From positions 397,009 through 461,008 of the forward strand of contig NZ_MXPU01000001.1 of NCBI RefSeq assembly GCF_002204185.1: a DNA stretch of 64,000 nt. The letters run 5' to 3'. Both the position numbers and the translations under genes were made by a program. This DNA comes from Rhizobium esperanzae (lineage in GTDB: Bacteria; Pseudomonadota; Alphaproteobacteria; Rhizobiales; Rhizobiaceae). The notes under the pieces are model-generated. The model was given only the letters and a program-made list of their open reading frames with translations, had not been told where the DNA came from and did not search any database. Below, one piece after another: positions 35,674 through 44,304 of the stretch (its first letter is position 1; every line of letters starts with the position of its first letter).

Positions 35674-36813
35674 ATGAGCAAAGAGACCGTCTTTTCCAAC
35701 GCCCGCATCGTTCTGGAGGACGACATCCTTTCAGGATCGATCCTCATCCGCGACGGCAAGATCGCCGACGTCTCCGAAGGCAATTCGGTAGCCGGCGAAG
35801 ATTTCGAGGGCGATTACGTCATTCCCGGCCTTGTCGAACTCCATACCGACCATCTCGAAGGGCATTACCAGCCGCGCCCGGGCATCCGCTGGCACAAGAC
35901 GGCTGCCGTCCAGGCGCATGACGCCCAGATCGTCACATCGGGCATCACGACGGTCTTCGACTGCCTGCGCATGGGCGCGGACGAGGACGGCGGTTTCGAA
36001 CATGGCGAAATGCGTGAGATGGCCGACGCCATTCAATCGGCGGAGAAGGAAGGCCGACTGCGCGCCGAGCACCTCATCCATCTTCGCTGCGAGGTTTCGG
36101 CCGGCAACGTACTCGAACATTTCGCCGATTTCGAAAACGATCCGCATGTGCGGCTGGTCTCGCTGATGGATCATGCGCCCGGCCAGCGACAGTTCCAGAC
36201 GATGGATCAATACATCTTTTACTATCAGAAGAAGCGGGGCCTGAGCGACGAGGCCTTCGCCCGCTTCGTTGCCAAGCGCCAGGCGGAATCGGCGCGCAAT
36301 TCAACCCCGCATCGCAATGCCATCGCCAAGGTCTGCGCCGAGCGCGGCATCACGGTCGCAAGCCATGACGACGCCACGCTCTCCCATGTCGACGAGGCAA
36401 TCGACAATGGCGTGCGCCTTGCCGAGTTTCCGACCAGCTTCGATGCCGCCCGGGCATCGCACGAGCACGGCATGAGCGTGCTGATGGGCGCGCCGAATAT
36501 CGTGCGCGGCAAATCCCACTCCGGCAACATCGCCGCGCGCGATCTCGCCGAAATGGGCGTGCTCGACGTGCTGTCCTCCGACTACGTGCCGCTCAGCTTG
36601 CTGCATGCACCCTTCATCCTTGCCGACGAGGTGGAGAGCATCACGCTTCCGAAAGCGATCGCGATGGTGACGTCGACGCCTGCCCGCACCGTCAGCCTCG
36701 ACGATCGCGGCCGGATCGCGACCGGGCTGCGGGCCGATCTCGTCCGTGTCCACCGCTCGCACGGCGTGCCGGTCACACGCTCCGTCTGGCGCCAGGGACG
36801 CCGTGTCGCATGA
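35674..36813 (+). CDS. phnM: Ribose 1-methylphosphonate 5-triphosphate diphosphatase
   Basis: A 379-residue amidohydrolase-fold enzyme that removes pyrophosphate from alpha-D-ribose 1-alkylphosphonate 5-triphosphate, giving the substrate for PhnJ. Metal ligands are in VELHTDHLEGHYQPRPG near residue 56, and SHDDATLSHVDEA and LSSDYVPLSLLHA carry further conserved residues. I chose ATG 35674 (MSKETVFSNARIVL). The stop overlaps phnN by four bases. Confidence 0.95.
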   Translation: MSKETVFSNARIVLEDDILSGSILIRDGKIADVSEGNSVAGEDFEGDYVIPGLVELHTDHLEGHYQPRPGIRWHKTAAVQAHDAQIVTSGITTVFDCLRMGADEDGGFEHGEMREMADAIQSAEKEGRLRAEHLIHLRCEVSAGNVLEHFADFENDPHVRLVSLMDHAPGQRQFQTMDQYIFYYQKKRGLSDEAFARFVAKRQAESARNSTPHRNAIAKVCAERGITVASHDDATLSHVDEAIDNGVRLAEFPTSFDAARASHEHGMSVLMGAPNIVRGKSHSGNIAARDLAEMGVLDVLSSDYVPLSLLHAPFILADEVESITLPKAIAMVTSTPARTVSLDDRGRIATGLRADLVRVHRSHGVPVTRSVWRQGRRVA

Positions 36814-37415
36814 CCCCGCACGAACCCCATGCGGCAGCCGGAGCCGAGCGCGGCATCATGGTCGTGGTCGTCGGACCGAGCGGCGCCGGCAAGGACACGC
36901 TGATGAACCTCGCTGCGCGGCGTTTTGCCGGCCGCGACAACGTGCATTTCGCCCGCCGGGTCATCACCCGCCACCGTAATGCCGGCGGCGAGGATCATCT
37001 TTCCGTCTCCCTCGAAGGCTTTGCCGCCATGGAGCAGTCAGGCTCTTTCGCGGTCTGGTGGGAAGCGCATGGCCTGAGATACGGCATTCCGGCCGAAGTT
37101 TCGGTGGCGCTGTCGCGAGGCCACGTCGTCGTGGCCAACGGCTCGCGCTCGGCGCTTCACCGCTTCCAGGCCGCTTTCCCGCGGCTGAAGGTCATCAATG
37201 TCACGGCCCGCCCCGAAGTGCTCGCCAGCCGGCTGGAAGCGCGCGGCCGCGAGACACATGAGGACATCATGGCCAGGCTCGCCCGCGGGCCGCTGACCGT
37301 GCGTGGCGACTATGATGTGACCGAGCTCGACAATAGCGGCTCGCTCGAAGAGGCCGAGCAGAAGATGATCGCGATCCTGAACGAATTGCTGGCCGAAGTG
37401 TCGCGACCACAGTAG
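36810..37415 (+). CDS. phnN: Ribose 1,5-bisphosphate phosphokinase
   Basis: A 201-residue P-loop kinase that phosphorylates ribose 1,5-bisphosphate to PRPP, the salvage end of the C-P lyase pathway. Walker A is VGPSGAGKDTLMNL near residue 23. FARRVITRHRNAGGEDHLSV, SFAVWWEAHGLRYGIP and INVTARPEVLASRLEARGRE are PhnN-typical. Overlaps phnM (ATGA). The next gene starts nine bases later. Confidence 0.95.
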   Translation: MTPHEPHAAAGAERGIMVVVVGPSGAGKDTLMNLAARRFAGRDNVHFARRVITRHRNAGGEDHLSVSLEGFAAMEQSGSFAVWWEAHGLRYGIPAEVSVALSRGHVVVANGSRSALHRFQAAFPRLKVINVTARPEVLASRLEARGRETHEDIMARLARGPLTVRGDYDVTELDNSGSLEEAEQKMIAILNELLAEVSRPQ

Positions 37416-37424
37416 AGAAGCAGG

Positions 37425-37925
37425 ATGCGCGCCATCAAAGTCGTCGATTACGACCCTTCCTGGCCGCTTCTGTTTGCCGAAATCAGCGTCGAAGTCTCCA
37501 TCCTGCTCGGTGATCTCGTGCTGTCCATCGACCATATCGGCAGCACATCGGTGCCCGGCCTTGCGGCCAAGCCGAAGATCGACCTCGATGTCGTGATCTC
37601 GGACGACGCGCTGCCGACGGCAATCGACATGGTGCGCGCTACGCACTTCGTCTTCCATGGCGATACGGGAGAGAAACGGGGGGCCTTCACCCGTGATCAT
37701 GAACGCCACGGCTTCAAGCTCTATCTCTGCGGCCCCGGCAATCGCGCGCACCGTGAGCGCATTCTGTTTCGCGACTATCTCCGGAACCACCCCGAAAGGG
37801 CCAGGATCTATGCCGATCTCAAACGTCGACTGGCCGCTGAGGCGGACGGCGACTGGGATTTCTACACCGGCGGAAAGATCGATTTCGTCAGCGAAACGCT
37901 GCGACTGGCCAGTCCGATCGTGTAA
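37425..37925 (+). CDS. GrpB-family protein (nucleotidyltransferase-like)
   Basis: A 166-residue protein of the GrpB/UPF0157 family, related in fold to nucleotidyltransferases. The motif DHIGSTSVPGLAAKPKIDLD near residue 37 carries the GS and two Asp-type residues of that fold, and YDPSWPLLFAEI marks the N-terminus. It lies nine bases after phnN on the same strand and before a terminator-like hairpin, so it is probably the last gene of the phnM-phnN block. It has no known role in phosphonate use. Confidence 0.82.
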   Translation: MRAIKVVDYDPSWPLLFAEISVEVSILLGDLVLSIDHIGSTSVPGLAAKPKIDLDVVISDDALPTAIDMVRATHFVFHGDTGEKRGAFTRDHERHGFKLYLCGPGNRAHRERILFRDYLRNHPERARIYADLKRRLAAEADGDWDFYTGGKIDFVSETLRLASPIV

Positions 37926-37928
37926 AAT

Positions 37929-37951
37929 CGGGAGTGCGCAGCGCACTCCCG
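37929..37951. terminator. Hairpin between GrpB gene and ftsK
   Basis: CGGGAGTGCGC (37929-37939) and GCGCACTCCCG (37941-37951) are inverted around one base, giving a long stem with a small loop. In the minus direction it is followed by ATTTTACA, so it may end the convergent ftsK transcript as well as the phn operon. Confidence 0.6.
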
Positions 37952-37962
37952 CTCGTTACCAA

Positions 37963-40326
37963 TCAGTCACCGTCGCTCCGTCCAGAGACGATCTCGCGCT
38001 TGCCGACATGGTTGGCCGGGCCGACGAGACCTTCCTTCTCCATGCGCTCGACCAGTGAAGCAGCGCGGTTATAGCCGATGCCGAGGCGGCGCTGGATATA
38101 GGAGGTCGAGCACTTCTTGTCGCGCATGACGACCTTGACCGCCTGCTCGTAAAGCTCGTTGCCGTCCTCTGAGGCCATGGCGCTTTTGTCGAAAACGGCG
38201 CCGGCGTCTTCCTCTTCCGGCTCGTCCTCCTCGCCGGCGGTCACGGTGTCGAGATATTCGGGGCGACCCTGCGTCTTCAGGTGCGCAACGACCTTTTCCA
38301 CTTCGGCATCGGAGACGAAGGGACCGTGGACGCGGGCGATGCGTCCGCCGCCCTGCATATGCAGCATGTCGCCCTGGCCGAGCAGCTGTTCGGCGCCCTG
38401 TTCGCCGAGGATGGTGCGGCTGTCGATCTTCGAGGTGACCTGGAAGGAAATGCGGGTCGGGAAATTCGCCTTGATCGTGCCGGTGATGACATCGACCGAC
38501 GGACGCTGGGTCGCCATGATCAGGTGAATGCCTGCGGCACGCGCCATCTGCGCCAGACGCTGGATCGCACCCTCGATCTCCTTGCCGGCGACCATCATCA
38601 GATCAGCCATCTCGTCGACGATGACGACGATATAGGGCATCGGCGCAAGATCCAGCTCTTGGCTTTCCTCGATCGGCGCGCCGGTCTGCCGGTCGAAGCC
38701 GACCTGGACCATGATGTGGATGGTCTCGCCCTTTTCGCGCGCCTGGGAGACGCGGCCGTTGTAACCGTCGATGTTGCGCACGCCGAGGCGCGACATCTTG
38801 CGATAACGCTCCTCCATCTCGCGCACCGCCCATTTCAGCGCCATGACGGCCTTCTTCGGGTCGGTGACGACGGGCGTCAGCAGATGCGGAATCCCGTCAT
38901 AAACGGAAAGTTCGAGCATCTTCGGATCGACCATGATCAGCCGGCACTGTTCCGGCGTCATGCGGTAGAGCAGCGACAGGATCATCGTATTGATGGCAAC
39001 CGATTTGCCCGAGCCGGTGGTGCCGGCGACGAGCAGGTGCGGCATCTTTGCGAGTTCGGCGATCACAGGCTCACCGCCGATGGTCTTGCCGAGGCCTAGC
39101 GCCAGCTTATAGCCGCTCTTGTCGAAATCCTGGCTCTCGATCATCTCGCGGAAATAGACGGTTTCACGGGTGACGTTCGGCAGCTCGATGCCGATGACGT
39201 TGCGGCCAGGGACGACGGCGACGCGAGCCGACAGCGCCGACATCGAGCGGGCGATATCGTCGGCCAGGCCGATGACGCGCGACGATTTCACGCCGGGCGC
39301 CGGCTCGAATTCATAAAGGGTGACGACGGGGCCGGGGCGGACATGTATGATCTCGCCCTTGATGCCGAAATCCTCAAGCACGCTTTCCAGAAGACCGGCA
39401 TTCTGTTCCAGCGTCTCCTGCGACATGATCTCGCCGAGACGTTCAGGCGGCTCCTGCAACAGCGCGCGCGGCGGGAATTCATAACCCGATGCATCGACCC
39501 TTTCAGGCCTCGCCGCAAGGCGCGGCGACGGCAGGACCGCGGCGACCGGCGGTGTCGGCCGAGGCACGGGGGCGGCCTGAGGCACGGGGGCGGCCTGAGG
39601 CACCGGCGTGACCTGAGGCATCGGCGCAGTCTGGGGCGCGACCTGCGGCGCCGGCGCAATCGCCGCCTCGCGGATGCGCACGGGCCTTTCCAGGGAAATC
39701 GCCGGCGGCGGGCGCGAAGCTACCGGCGCAGGTGTTGCAGCCGGTGGCTGAACCGGTCGGGATGCCGCCTGAGCGGGTTTCAGCGTGCCCGGACGCCATT
39801 CCATGACGCGAAACAGCGAGGTGATTGATTCGGGCGCGGTCTCGATCTTCGGAAGAAAGATCGAGGGCGCGCGTACCGGTTCGCCTTCCTCGAAGGCCAT
39901 GACTTCCCAGAAGGCAAAATCGGAAATCGAAGACAGTTCGGAAGCGACGCGCAGGGTAGGACCCTCCACCGCGGCGGCCCGCGGCTGCAGCGCCTCGATC
40001 TCCGCCTGCGCTACGGCAGGTTCAGCGGGTTCCGGCAGGTAGATATCGAAAGGCACGTCCACCGCGACCGGTTCTATCCGTATCGCCTGCTGCTCCGCTT
40101 CCGATTCGCAGCGAACGGGCTCGCTCGATGGGCGGCGGCGGCTGATCAGCGTTTCGGGCGTGCGGGTGAAGCGAACATTCGGCGCGAGCGAGAAGTTGCT
40201 CTGCCAGATCGGCGCCGGCGGCCTCTCGCCTGGATTTTCCTCCGGAAGCTCCGTTTCAATGCCGCTGGAAAAATCTGCGGCATCCGTCAAATTGGTTCTG
40301 GGAAAACGCATGCGTCCGCTACTCAC
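37963..40326 (-). CDS. ftsK: FtsK/SpoIIIE-type DNA translocase without membrane anchor
   Basis: A 787-residue DNA translocase that pumps chromosomal DNA and recognises polar sequences at the terminus. The motor has Walker [15 protein letters not shown] and Walker [14 protein letters not shown]. The C-terminal gamma domain reads [20 protein letters not shown] and binds polar DNA motifs. The first 330 residues are Pro/Ala-rich linker with no hydrophobic helix, unlike full FtsK, so this is a soluble paralogue. GTG 40326 or ATG 40311 could be the start; both have weak ribosome sites. Confidence 0.88.
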   Translation of the reverse strand: MSSGRMRFPRTNLTDAADFSSGIETELPEENPGERPPAPIWQSNFSLAPNVRFTRTPETLISRRRPSSEPVRCESEAEQQAIRIEPVAVDVPFDIYLPEPAEPAVAQAEIEALQPRAAAVEGPTLRVASELSSISDFAFWEVMAFEEGEPVRAPSIFLPKIETAPESITSLFRVMEWRPGTLKPAQAASRPVQPPAATPAPVASRPPPAISLERPVRIREAAIAPAPQVAPQTAPMPQVTPVPQAAPVPQAAPVPRPTPPVAAVLPSPRLAARPERVDASGYEFPPRALLQEPPERLGEIMSQETLEQNAGLLESVLEDFGIKGEIIHVRPGPVVTLYEFEPAPGVKSSRVIGLADDIARSMSALSARVAVVPGRNVIGIELPNVTRETVYFREMIESQDFDKSGYKLALGLGKTIGGEPVIAELAKMPHLLVAGTTGSGKSVAINTMILSLLYRMTPEQCRLIMVDPKMLELSVYDGIPHLLTPVVTDPKKAVMALKWAVREMEERYRKMSRLGVRNIDGYNGRVSQAREKGETIHIMVQVGFDRQTGAPIEESQELDLAPMPYIVVIVDEMADLMMVAGKEIEGAIQRLAQMARAAGIHLIMATQRPSVDVITGTIKANFPTRISFQVTSKIDSRTILGEQGAEQLLGQGDMLHMQGGGRIARVHGPFVSDAEVEKVVAHLKTQGRPEYLDTVTAGEEDEPEEEDAGAVFDKSAMASEDGNELYEQAVKVVMRDKKCSTSYIQRRLGIGYNRAASLVERMEKEGLVGPANHVGKREIVSGRSDGD
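39562..39633 (-). repeat. 18-base tandem repeats inside the ftsK linker
   Basis: Units at 39562-39579 and 39580-39597 are identical, and 39598-39615 and 39616-39633 are diverged copies. They encode PQAAPVP-like hexapeptide repeats in the disordered linker. Copy number may vary between strains. Confidence 0.8.
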
Positions 40327-40387
40327 TCATGCCTAACAAATTACGACCCTATCGGGATAGAAAAGGAAGGTTAATAAGTTCCTTCCA

Positions 40388-40408
40388 GCCGTATCGTTCC
40401 GATACGGC
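40388..40408. other. Inverted repeat between polA and ftsK
   Basis: GCCGTATC (40388-40395) pairs with GATACGGC (40401-40408) around GTTCC. It lies 73 bases after the polA stop and 62 bases before the ftsK start. There is no U-tract, so it is either a weak terminator or an operator. Confidence 0.4.
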
Positions 40409-40481
40409 CCAGGGCGGCACATCGTCGTGAATTCAACGGGTTATGAGAGGCGGAAAAATCTTTTTCGTTTTGGGGAGGCGG

Positions 40482-43481
40482 TTAATGCGCCTCGTCCCAA
40501 TTGGTGGCGGCGCGGGCATCGACCTTGAGCGGCACGCGCATCTCGAGCGCCGGCATCGTAGCGTTTTCCATGACCGAGACGATGACCGGCATCGCCTTTT
40601 CGACGTCCTCGTCCTCGACCTCGAAAATCAGCTCGTCATGCACCTGCAGCAGCATGCGCACACGCTCGGCAAGACCGGCTTCGGCGAGCGCCGGCTCCAT
40701 CTTGATCATCGCCCGGCGGATGACGTCGGCCGCAGAGCCCTGGATCGGCGCGTTGATCGCTGCCCGTTCGTTGAAGGCGCGCACCGAAGGGTTGGAGGAG
40801 CGGATTTCCGGATAGTTGATGCGGCGGCCGAAGATCGTTTCGACATAACCCTTGTCGCGGGCCATCGCCTTGCGGCTCTCCATATAGTCGCGGATTCCGG
40901 GGAAGCGTTCGAAATATTTCTTGATGTAGTCGCCGGCTTCCGAACGCTCGATCGAAAGCTGGTTGGCGAGGCCGAAGGCGGAGATGCCGTAGATGATGCC
41001 GAAATTGATCGCCTTGGCCCGGCGGCGCACCTCGCCCGGCATGCCTTCGACCGGCACGCCGAACATTTCCGACGCGGTCATGGCGTGAATGTCGACGCCG
41101 TCCTCGAAGGCCTTGGTCAGCTGCGGGATCTCGGCCACATGGGCAAGCACCCGCAGTTCGATCTGGCTGTAGTCGGCGGAGATCAGCTTGTGACCCGGCG
41201 TCGAGATGAAGGCGGTGCGGATCTTGCGGCCTTCTGCGGTGCGCACCGGAATATTCTGCAGGTTCGGTTCGGACGAGGACAGGCGCCCGGTGGTCGTCGA
41301 AGCCAGAGAATAGGAGGTGTGGACCCGCCTGGTCTCCGGATGGACATAGCCCGGAAGCGCGTCGGTATAGGTGGATTTCAGCTTGGTGACTTGGCGCCAG
41401 TCGACGATCTTGCGCGGCAGCTCGAAACCGGCTGCGGCGAGATCCTCGAGCACCGAGGCGGAGGTCGACCATTGTCCGGTCTTCGTCTTGCTGCCGCCGG
41501 CAAGGCCCATCTTGCCGAACAGGATGTCGCCCAGCTGCTTCGGCGAACCGATGTTGAAACGTTCGCCGGCGAGCTGGTAGATCTCGTCTTCCAGGCGCGC
41601 CGCACCCTGCGCCAGTTCGCCGGACAGCCGCGACAGGATCTGCCGGTCGACGGTGATGCCGCGCGCTTCCATATGCGCCAGCACCGGCAGCAGCGGCCGC
41701 TCCAGCCGCTCGTAGACGCTGGTCAGCCCCGCCGCCGCCAGCCGCGGCTTCAGGACGAGCCAGAGGCGCAGTGTCACATCGGCATCTTCGGCGGCATAAT
41801 GGGTGGCGCGGTCGATATCGACGAGATCGAAGGTGACGTTCGCTCTGCCGCTGCCCGCCACATCCTTGTAGGGGATCGGCGTGTGGCCGAGGAATTTTTC
41901 CGAGAGCGGGTCCATGCCATGGGCGCCGGTGCCGGCGTCGAGTACGTAGGAGATCAGCATCGTGTCGTCGAAGCTCTTCGTCTCGACGCCGTAGCGCTTC
42001 ATCAGGAGGTAGTCGTATTTCAGGTTCTGGGCGACCTTGAGAACCGATTCGTCCTCCAGCAATGCCTTCAGCCGCGGCAAGGCATCGCGCATGGGGATCT
42101 GGTTTTCGGCAAGGCCGCCGCCGAGCAGATCGCCGACGCCGTTCTTGTGGGCGAGCGGCACATAGGCGGCGCGAATCTTCGTGCCGGTGGGATTGCTGAC
42201 ATTGTCGGCGATCGCCATCGCAAAGCCGACGAGCTCGGCCTGCATCGCATCCAACGACGTGGTCTCGGTATCGAAAGCCACGAGGCCGGTGTCGCGGGCA
42301 TCCGCGATCCATCGGTCGAGCGTCGCCAGATCGCGGATCGTCACATAGGTCGAATGATCGAAGGGCAGCGCCGCAAAAGCCTCGGCCCGCGCTTTGGCGA
42401 GATCGGCCGGCGAAAAAGCGCCTTCGACGCCGGCCTTCGCCTTCGCGCGAGCCGGCACCGGCACCGCTTCGCCCGAAACGTCCGGGATGCCGCCGGCGAC
42501 GGGTTCGGGCTCGGCCGCGTCGAGATCGGGACCATGGGCCGCCTTGCCCCATTCGATAGCGACGACCGCCGGTTCGATGGCGCTCGCATCGCAATCGCAA
42601 ACTTCGGCGACGCGGCGCGTCAACGAGGTGAATTCCATCGTCTTGAGGAAACCGATCAGCTTCGGGCCGTTCTGCGGTTCCAGCACCAGCGCGTCGAGAT
42701 CGAGATCGAGCGGCACGTCGGTGCGCAGGCGGACGAGGTCGCGCGAGAGCTTGGCCATTTCGATATTGGCAAGGATCGTCTCGCGACGCTTGACCTGCTT
42801 GATCTCGGTGGCGCGATCGAGCAGCGTGTCGAGGTCGCCGTATTCCTCAAGGAGCTGGGCGGCGGTTTTAGGGCCGATGCCGGGAATGCCTGGAACGTTG
42901 TCGACGGAATCGCCGGTCATCGCCTGCAGGTCGATCATCTTTTCCGGCGGCACGCCCCATTTCTCGATGACGTCGGGAATGCCGATCTGCTTGTCCTTCA
43001 TGCTGTCGTACATGTGGACATTTGAGGTGACGAGCTGCATCAGATCCTTGTCGGAGGAGACGATGGTGACGTCGGCACCTGCCGCCTCGGCCTGGCGGGC
43101 ATAGGTGGCTATGATGTCGTCAGCCTCGAAGCCTTCGGTTTCGATGCATGGCAGGTTGAAGGCGCGGGTCGCCTCTCTGATGAGGCCGAATTGGGGGATG
43201 AGCTCTTCGGGCGGGGCCGAACGATTCGCCTTATAGGCGTCGTAGAGATCCTTGCGAAAGGTCTTTGCGGAATAATCGAAAATGACGGCGAGATGGGTCG
43301 GTGTTACCCCGACATCGGTGTTGCGCGCATCCCGCAAGAGCTTCCACAGCATGTTGCAGAAACCGGAAACGGCGCCGACCGGCAGGCCGTCCGATTTGCG
43401 CGTCAGCGGCGGCAGTGCGTGAAACGCGCGAAAGATGAAGCCGGAACCATCGACTAGGAAGAGGTGATCGCCTTTTTTCAT
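40482..43481 (-). CDS. polA: DNA polymerase I
   Basis: A 999-residue full-length polymerase I with three domains. The N-terminal 5' nuclease (residues 1-290) shows FLVDGSGFIFRAFHAL, ETEGFEADDIIATYA and GDSVDNVPGIPGIGPKTA. The 3'-5' exonuclease (about 370-560) keeps the catalytic LVAFDTETTSLDAMQ. The polymerase domain (600-999) has SADYSQIELRVLAHV, RRRAKAINFGIIYG and LLQVHDELIFEV. Proofreading therefore appears intact. It repairs DNA and removes RNA primers. The small-RNA region and marR lie upstream on the opposite strand. Confidence 0.97.
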   Translation of the reverse strand: MKKGDHLFLVDGSGFIFRAFHALPPLTRKSDGLPVGAVSGFCNMLWKLLRDARNTDVGVTPTHLAVIFDYSAKTFRKDLYDAYKANRSAPPEELIPQFGLIREATRAFNLPCIETEGFEADDIIATYARQAEAAGADVTIVSSDKDLMQLVTSNVHMYDSMKDKQIGIPDVIEKWGVPPEKMIDLQAMTGDSVDNVPGIPGIGPKTAAQLLEEYGDLDTLLDRATEIKQVKRRETILANIEMAKLSRDLVRLRTDVPLDLDLDALVLEPQNGPKLIGFLKTMEFTSLTRRVAEVCDCDASAIEPAVVAIEWGKAAHGPDLDAAEPEPVAGGIPDVSGEAVPVPARAKAKAGVEGAFSPADLAKARAEAFAALPFDHSTYVTIRDLATLDRWIADARDTGLVAFDTETTSLDAMQAELVGFAMAIADNVSNPTGTKIRAAYVPLAHKNGVGDLLGGGLAENQIPMRDALPRLKALLEDESVLKVAQNLKYDYLLMKRYGVETKSFDDTMLISYVLDAGTGAHGMDPLSEKFLGHTPIPYKDVAGSGRANVTFDLVDIDRATHYAAEDADVTLRLWLVLKPRLAAAGLTSVYERLERPLLPVLAHMEARGITVDRQILSRLSGELAQGAARLEDEIYQLAGERFNIGSPKQLGDILFGKMGLAGGSKTKTGQWSTSASVLEDLAAAGFELPRKIVDWRQVTKLKSTYTDALPGYVHPETRRVHTSYSLASTTTGRLSSSEPNLQNIPVRTAEGRKIRTAFISTPGHKLISADYSQIELRVLAHVAEIPQLTKAFEDGVDIHAMTASEMFGVPVEGMPGEVRRRAKAINFGIIYGISAFGLANQLSIERSEAGDYIKKYFERFPGIRDYMESRKAMARDKGYVETIFGRRINYPEIRSSNPSVRAFNERAAINAPIQGSAADVIRRAMIKMEPALAEAGLAERVRMLLQVHDELIFEVEDEDVEKAMPVIVSVMENATMPALEMRVPLKVDARAATNWDEAH

Positions 43482-43588
43482 GTGCGCATGGATAGCGCGG
43501 GCAGGAAACGAGGTCCATATAAAGTTCGGCCAAGAGCGGAAGGATTTCTGCTCACCAAACTGTTACCGATTTGTAACGTACCGTGACC

Positions 43589-43615
43589 CTTGAAAAACCA
43601 CATTCGTAGCTACAA
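43589..43615 (+). promoter_or_regulatory. Possible promoter of the small RNA
   Basis: CTTGAA (43589-43594) and CTACAA (43610-43615) resemble the rhizobial CTTGAC / CTATAT consensus, but the spacer is 15 rather than 17 bases. It would start transcription near 43622, just upstream of the three stem-loops. Confidence 0.35.
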
Positions 43616-43621
43616 ATCGAT

Positions 43622-43772
43622 GTCACCGGCGCTTGATGGCGTCGCGGGTCTGATTACCGGCTTGTCCCCCGCCGCATCAGGCTTGGACAAAGGCCTTATC
43701 CCCCTCTCCGGGCCTTTGTCCCCATTTTAAAGTCGCCATGGCCAACCTCCAGGTCATGGCGACTTTTATTTT
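43622..43772 (+). ncRNA. Probable AbcR-type small RNA (alpha-r15 family)
   Basis: Between polA and a marR gene there are three consecutive stem-loops. The first pairs TGATG (43634-43638) with CATCA (43675-43679). The second is an 11-base stem (43685-43695 with 43711-43721) whose 15-base loop contains CCCCCTCTCC. The third is a 12-base stem (43729-43740 with 43755-43766) with ACCTCC in the loop, followed by TTTTATTTT, a good Rho-independent terminator. C/U-rich loops like these pair with Shine-Dalgarno sequences. In Sinorhizobium meliloti the AbcR RNAs lie between polA and a marR gene, the same place. The 5' end is approximate. Confidence 0.65.
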
Positions 43773-43866
43773 CCAGGTCCGCGCCGATCGCGGCTTGCAT
43801 TTTTTGCAGCATCCTCTGCGATTTGCTGCATTGTCTCCGGCACGGTTTTGAGCCTAACTTGCAATC

Positions 43867-44298
43867 ATGGGATTTAACCGCATGGATTCGGGAGCTTACC
43901 TGGCCAGCCAGCTGGCGAAGGGTTTTGCCCGCTCGCTGCACCAGCGCGCGGTAGGGCTTGGTTTCTCTCCAGGCCAGTTTCCCATCCTGCTGGAACTCTG
44001 GGCCGAGGATGGCCTGACCCAGAAACAGCTTCTCGACCGAGTCGCTATCGAGCAGGCGACCATGGCCAATACGCTTTCGCGCATGGTCCGTGACGGGCTG
44101 ATCGAACGCCGGCCGCATCCGTCCGACAAGCGGGCGCAGCTGATTTTCCTGACGCCGAAGGCCCGCGCCATGGAGGCTGAGGCGATCGAGACCGCGCGTG
44201 AGGCGGATCTGGCGCTGTTCAAAGGCTTTCGCGGATTCGAGCGCGAGCTGACGCTCGAATATATCCGCCGGCTGCTGGAAAACGCCAAGGCGCTCTGA
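43867..44298 (+). CDS. MarR-family transcriptional regulator
   Basis: A 143-residue winged-helix regulator. The DNA-binding part is visible as FPILLELWAEDGLTQKQLLD followed by QATMANTLSRMVRDGLIERR, and the wing HPSDKRAQLIFLTPKA (Asp-Arg motif) is typical of MarR. It probably dimerises through its terminal helices and responds to a small ligand. Target genes are unknown. ATG 43867 or ATG 43882 could be used. It ends six bases from the convergent GGDEF-EAL gene. Confidence 0.88.
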   Translation: MGFNRMDSGAYLASQLAKGFARSLHQRAVGLGFSPGQFPILLELWAEDGLTQKQLLDRVAIEQATMANTLSRMVRDGLIERRPHPSDKRAQLIFLTPKARAMEAEAIETAREADLALFKGFRGFERELTLEYIRRLLENAKAL

Positions 44299-44304
44299 CC
44301 GAGT

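Noticed and set aside
39562..39633. Regular short repeats considered as CRISPR
   Set aside because: Units are directly adjacent with no spacers and are in frame inside the ftsK linker.
40443..43025. An 860-codon open frame on the plus strand opposite polA
   Set aside because: Entirely antisense to a complete DNA polymerase I; composition is typical of the shadow of a high-GC gene (His/Arg/Asp-rich), with no domain.
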